Notes under the pieces: model-generated
Told to the model about the DNA's origin: nothing
Databases searched by the model: none
Seen by the model: only the letters and a program-made list of their open reading frames with translations
Part shown: positions 4,893 through 6,821 of the stretch, piece by piece
Position numbering within the stretch: the stretch's first letter is position 1
How the letters are laid out: each line of letters begins with the position of its first letter
Position numbers and translations under genes: made by a program
Assembly: GCA_002449335.1 (NCBI GenBank)
Contig: DKDL01000107.1
Span: 1-6,821, forward strand
From: Succinatimonas sp. UBA6849
GTDB taxonomy: Bacteria; Pseudomonadota; Gammaproteobacteria; Enterobacterales; Succinivibrionaceae
Direction: 5' to 3'
DNA length: 6,821 nt

Positions 4893-6698
4893 CTAATTCT
4901 CTTTTGTATCATCTTTAATTTCATCAGATGCTAAAGGAATTTCGTTTTTGAGATCTTTTTCCTGTGCATCTTTAATGATGTTGTAGATCCTGATTAACTC
5001 CTGATGAGATTTAAAGCCTTTGAGATTTAAATCTGAAGCTGTAAGACCGTTAAAGCGAGCATTACCATTTACATGATCTAAAACATTCTGAAGAGTCTTC
5101 TTACCATATAAAAGCTCAAAGCCTTCAAGATAATCCTCTTCATTTAAAGAGCCTTCTGTCTTGCACTGTAAAACTTTAATTAAGCACTGATAGAAAGATA
5201 ACTTATCTAGTGAAAAGTCATTTTGATTGTATCTTACAGTCCAGATAGCATAGGTTAAAGCTGAAGGGTAAACCTTGGCGGCAAGAGCAATTAAGCATCT
5301 TAATTCACCCATTCTTAAACTTGCCCATTTTGATTTAGGATCTGGCAGAATACCTAAGAGCTGACATACTAAGACATCGTTATCGATGTCTTCACTTTCA
5401 AGTTCATCAAGATAGTCAGCATAAGTCTCAACAGTCTCTTCAGAACCTGGTAAGGAGAGAAGAGCATCCTGAAAATCAATACCACTGTTGGTATTGTTAT
5501 ATACAAGATCATCTACTGGGTAGATTTCAGACATACCAGGAACAATGGTTCTGTAAACACAAACACCTAGTTCATTGTATGAGCGTACATAAATATCAAA
5601 ACCTAGTTTTGCAATCATGTAACGCAGAGCTTTGTACTGTTCTTGAGTGTTACCTGAGAAATCCCAAGCTACAAACTTATAGTCAGGGATCTTTCTGAAC
5701 ATCTGCATTGGCAGAATTCCTGTAGAGTCTACAAAGTGACTCTCAAGATTTACGATGTCAGAGGTTCTCTCTAAATCAAAATCAGGCTCATCAAAGTTAT
5801 CTAAATCACTAAAGGTGCGACCCTGCATTAACTCTGTAATGGTTCTGTCAAGTGCAACCTCAAAAATAGGATGAGCACCGAATGATGCAAAGCAAGTACC
5901 GTTACTCTGATTGAATAAAACTACGCAGACAACAGGAAACTTACCACCTAAAGATGCATCATAAGCGATAACTTTTAAGTTATCGCCCTGTAAGGTCTTC
6001 AATGAGTTATATGACTTTGTATACTTTTGCAGGATTTCATCAGGAATTACAGGAAGGGCTAAACCTCTTTTAATAATTTCTTTTTTTACATAACGCTCAA
6101 TGATTTCTGAAAGACCTTGTACAAGAGCTTCATACTCAGTATTACCTTCAGACATACCGTTAGAGCCGTACAGGTTATCCAAAAGGTTTACAGGGAAGTA
6201 AACAACTTCACCATTTCTTGCATTAGTAAATGGAATAGAGCAGACACCACGTGAGAATGCTGATGACTGTAAGTCCACCAGATCTTCAAGATTTAAATCA
6301 GTACCTTCAGAGTAGAATTTACGTAATGATGAGTTTAAAACATCACTAGGAATTTGCGGATCATTCTGATCGATGACAGTCCATTTTTCGTCTTTAAAAT
6401 GAACATAAGGAGCATTTGAGTTATCTAAACCTAAATAATAGTCTGAAAATGACATATGGGTTGATAAGCGTTCAAAAAGTTCGCCATAAGCTGAAGCTCT
6501 GGCAGCAAGTCTTGATGAACCTTTACCATTTGAATAGATGCATGGACATGACTCAATGTCTAAATGTACAGAGTAAACATCGTTTAAAGGATTAAGCCAG
6601 TTACTTTCTCTAACAACGATTTTTAACTTTTTTAATATTTCCTGAAAGTGAGCAATACTCTGTTCTAAAGGTGCATCCTTACCAACAATAGTAGTCAT
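4893..6698 (-). CDS. ycaO: YcaO-family protein, E. coli YcaO type (ATP-dependent, linked to RimO methylthiolation of ribosomal protein S12)
   Basis: Member of the YcaO superfamily, whose characterised enzymes use ATP to activate peptide backbone amides. The closest known relative by pattern is E. coli YcaO (586 aa), which is not in a peptide natural-product cluster and has been reported to enhance RimO-dependent beta-methylthiolation of ribosomal protein S12; its exact chemistry is unsettled. This 601-residue protein shares long stretches with it: GKDAPLEQSIAHF (6-18), SNWLNP (32-37), NGKG (57-60), ASAYGELFERLST (68-80), SNGMSEGNT before 188, EALVQGLSEIIERYVK (190-205), CFASFGAHP and IVPGMSEIYP. 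Glu73, Glu76, Glu190, Glu198 and Glu201 are likely ATP/Mg ligands. The C-terminal third is helical, TPR-like in character, and ends in an acidic tail without the Pro-rich terminus of azole-forming YcaOs. I took ATG at 6698 because it aligns with the E. coli start and has GGGA 6 bases upstream; the in-frame TTG at 6710 overlaps that site. No precursor peptide, dehydrogenase or RimO gene is nearby. Confidence 0.95.
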   Translation of the reverse strand: MTTIVGKDAPLEQSIAHFQEILKKLKIVVRESNWLNPLNDVYSVHLDIESCPCIYSNGKGSSRLAARASAYGELFERLSTHMSFSDYYLGLDNSNAPYVHFKDEKWTVIDQNDPQIPSDVLNSSLRKFYSEGTDLNLEDLVDLQSSAFSRGVCSIPFTNARNGEVVYFPVNLLDNLYGSNGMSEGNTEYEALVQGLSEIIERYVKKEIIKRGLALPVIPDEILQKYTKSYNSLKTLQGDNLKVIAYDASLGGKFPVVCVVLFNQSNGTCFASFGAHPIFEVALDRTITELMQGRTFSDLDNFDEPDFDLERTSDIVNLESHFVDSTGILPMQMFRKIPDYKFVAWDFSGNTQEQYKALRYMIAKLGFDIYVRSYNELGVCVYRTIVPGMSEIYPVDDLVYNNTNSGIDFQDALLSLPGSEETVETYADYLDELESEDIDNDVLVCQLLGILPDPKSKWASLRMGELRCLIALAAKVYPSALTYAIWTVRYNQNDFSLDKLSFYQCLIKVLQCKTEGSLNEEDYLEGFELLYGKKTLQNVLDHVNGNARFNGLTASDLNLKGFKSHQELIRIYNIIKDAQEKDLKNEIPLASDEIKDDTKEN

Positions 6699-6704
6699 AT
6701 CAAA

Positions 6705-6708
6705 TCCC
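6705..6708 (-). promoter_or_regulatory. Ribosome binding site deciding the ycaO start
   Basis: GGGA on the minus strand lies 6 bases before ATG 6698. The alternative TTG at 6710 forms part of TTGGGA, so it cannot be the start served by this site, and no purine-rich site lies upstream of that TTG. Confidence 0.5.
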
Positions 6709-6728
6709 AAAATTATGTAAAAGACTGA

Positions 6729-6756
6729 ATTTTATTAACGGGTAATGATAACACAA
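6729..6756 (-). promoter_or_regulatory. Candidate sigma70-type promoter for the ycaO-lolB-ispE transcript
   Basis: TTGTGT (6751-6756) and TAAAAT (6729-6734, five of six to consensus) are separated by 16 bases on the minus strand. Transcription would start near 6722, giving a leader of about 24 bases before the ycaO ATG. The -35 matches only in its first three bases. An alternative pair, TTGAAG and TATCAT, overlaps it with 15-base spacing. Confidence 0.35.
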
Positions 6757-6803
6757 TGACCATAACTTCAAGACATGTCATAGTATTATTCACAAGATTT
6801 AAT

Positions 6804-6821
6804 ATGGCTAAACAGTCTGAC
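6804..6821 (+). CDS. Possible 5' end of a divergent gene, cut by the window edge
   Basis: ATG at 6804 opens a frame reading MAKQSD up to the last base. It is preceded by a weak purine stretch (CAAGA) 7-11 bases upstream, and by TATTAT (6784-6789) as a possible -10 with no good -35. Six codons are too few to identify a product or to prove coding; the support is the divergent layout and the plausible start context. Confidence 0.25.

Noticed and set aside
4893..6698. ycaO as part of a thiazole/oxazole-modified peptide (TOMM) or other RiPP cluster
   Set aside because: No precursor peptide, E1-like partner, dehydrogenase or TfuA is nearby, the Pro-rich C-terminus of azole-forming YcaOs is missing, and the protein follows E. 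coli YcaO from end to end.
6740..6758. Partial resemblance to a Fur box (GGTAATGATAA on the plus strand) over the ycaO -35 region
   Set aside because: Two hexamers match five of six but the third does not, the site is in AT-rich DNA where such matches are common, and no iron-related gene is in the window.

Overview
The window holds five complete genes, all on the minus strand and in the same direction. Transcription order is ycaO (YcaO-family ATP-dependent cyclodehydratase-like protein), lolB (outer-membrane lipoprotein receptor), ispE (isoprenoid kinase), prs (PRPP synthetase), then a two-domain AcylT3-SGNH surface acyltransferase. The lolB-ispE-prs block is the order found in E. coli and many other Gammaproteobacteria, and LolB implies a Lol pathway and an outer membrane. 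Prs and YcaO look very close to their E. coli counterparts over long stretches from memory. The DNA is AT-rich. An AT-rich gammaproteobacterium, perhaps of the Aeromonadales/Succinivibrionaceae type, fits best, but that placement is inference.

Region by region (plus-strand coordinates). 1-106: short non-coding stretch downstream of the last gene, with no convincing terminator. 107-2275: membrane acyltransferase with a run of eight G residues in its twelfth-codon region (coding strand). 2289-3233: prs. 3234-3415: 182-base spacer holding two hairpins and a weak promoter candidate for prs. 3416-4258: ispE. 4261-4878: lolB, starting at GTG behind a strong Shine-Dalgarno. 4893-6698: ycaO. 6699-6821: ycaO upstream region, with a promoter candidate and a possible start of a divergent plus-strand gene at the window edge.

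ycaO, lolB and ispE are separated by 14 and 2 bases and are probably co-transcribed. prs follows after a structured spacer and may be partly uncoupled. The acyltransferase starts 13 bases after the prs stop and so probably rides on prs transcription. Four genes are housekeeping: translation-associated modification, lipoprotein sorting, isoprenoid precursor synthesis and PRPP supply. The fifth is an accessory envelope-modifying gene.

The most interesting signal is the G8 tract at 2242-2249 in the acyltransferase. The gene is open with eight Gs. Loss of one G gives TAA directly after the tract, and gain of one G gives a stop after 38 codons. This is the layout of a phase-variable contingency locus acting on a surface-glycan modifying enzyme. 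I see no mobile element, CRISPR array, tRNA or rRNA.
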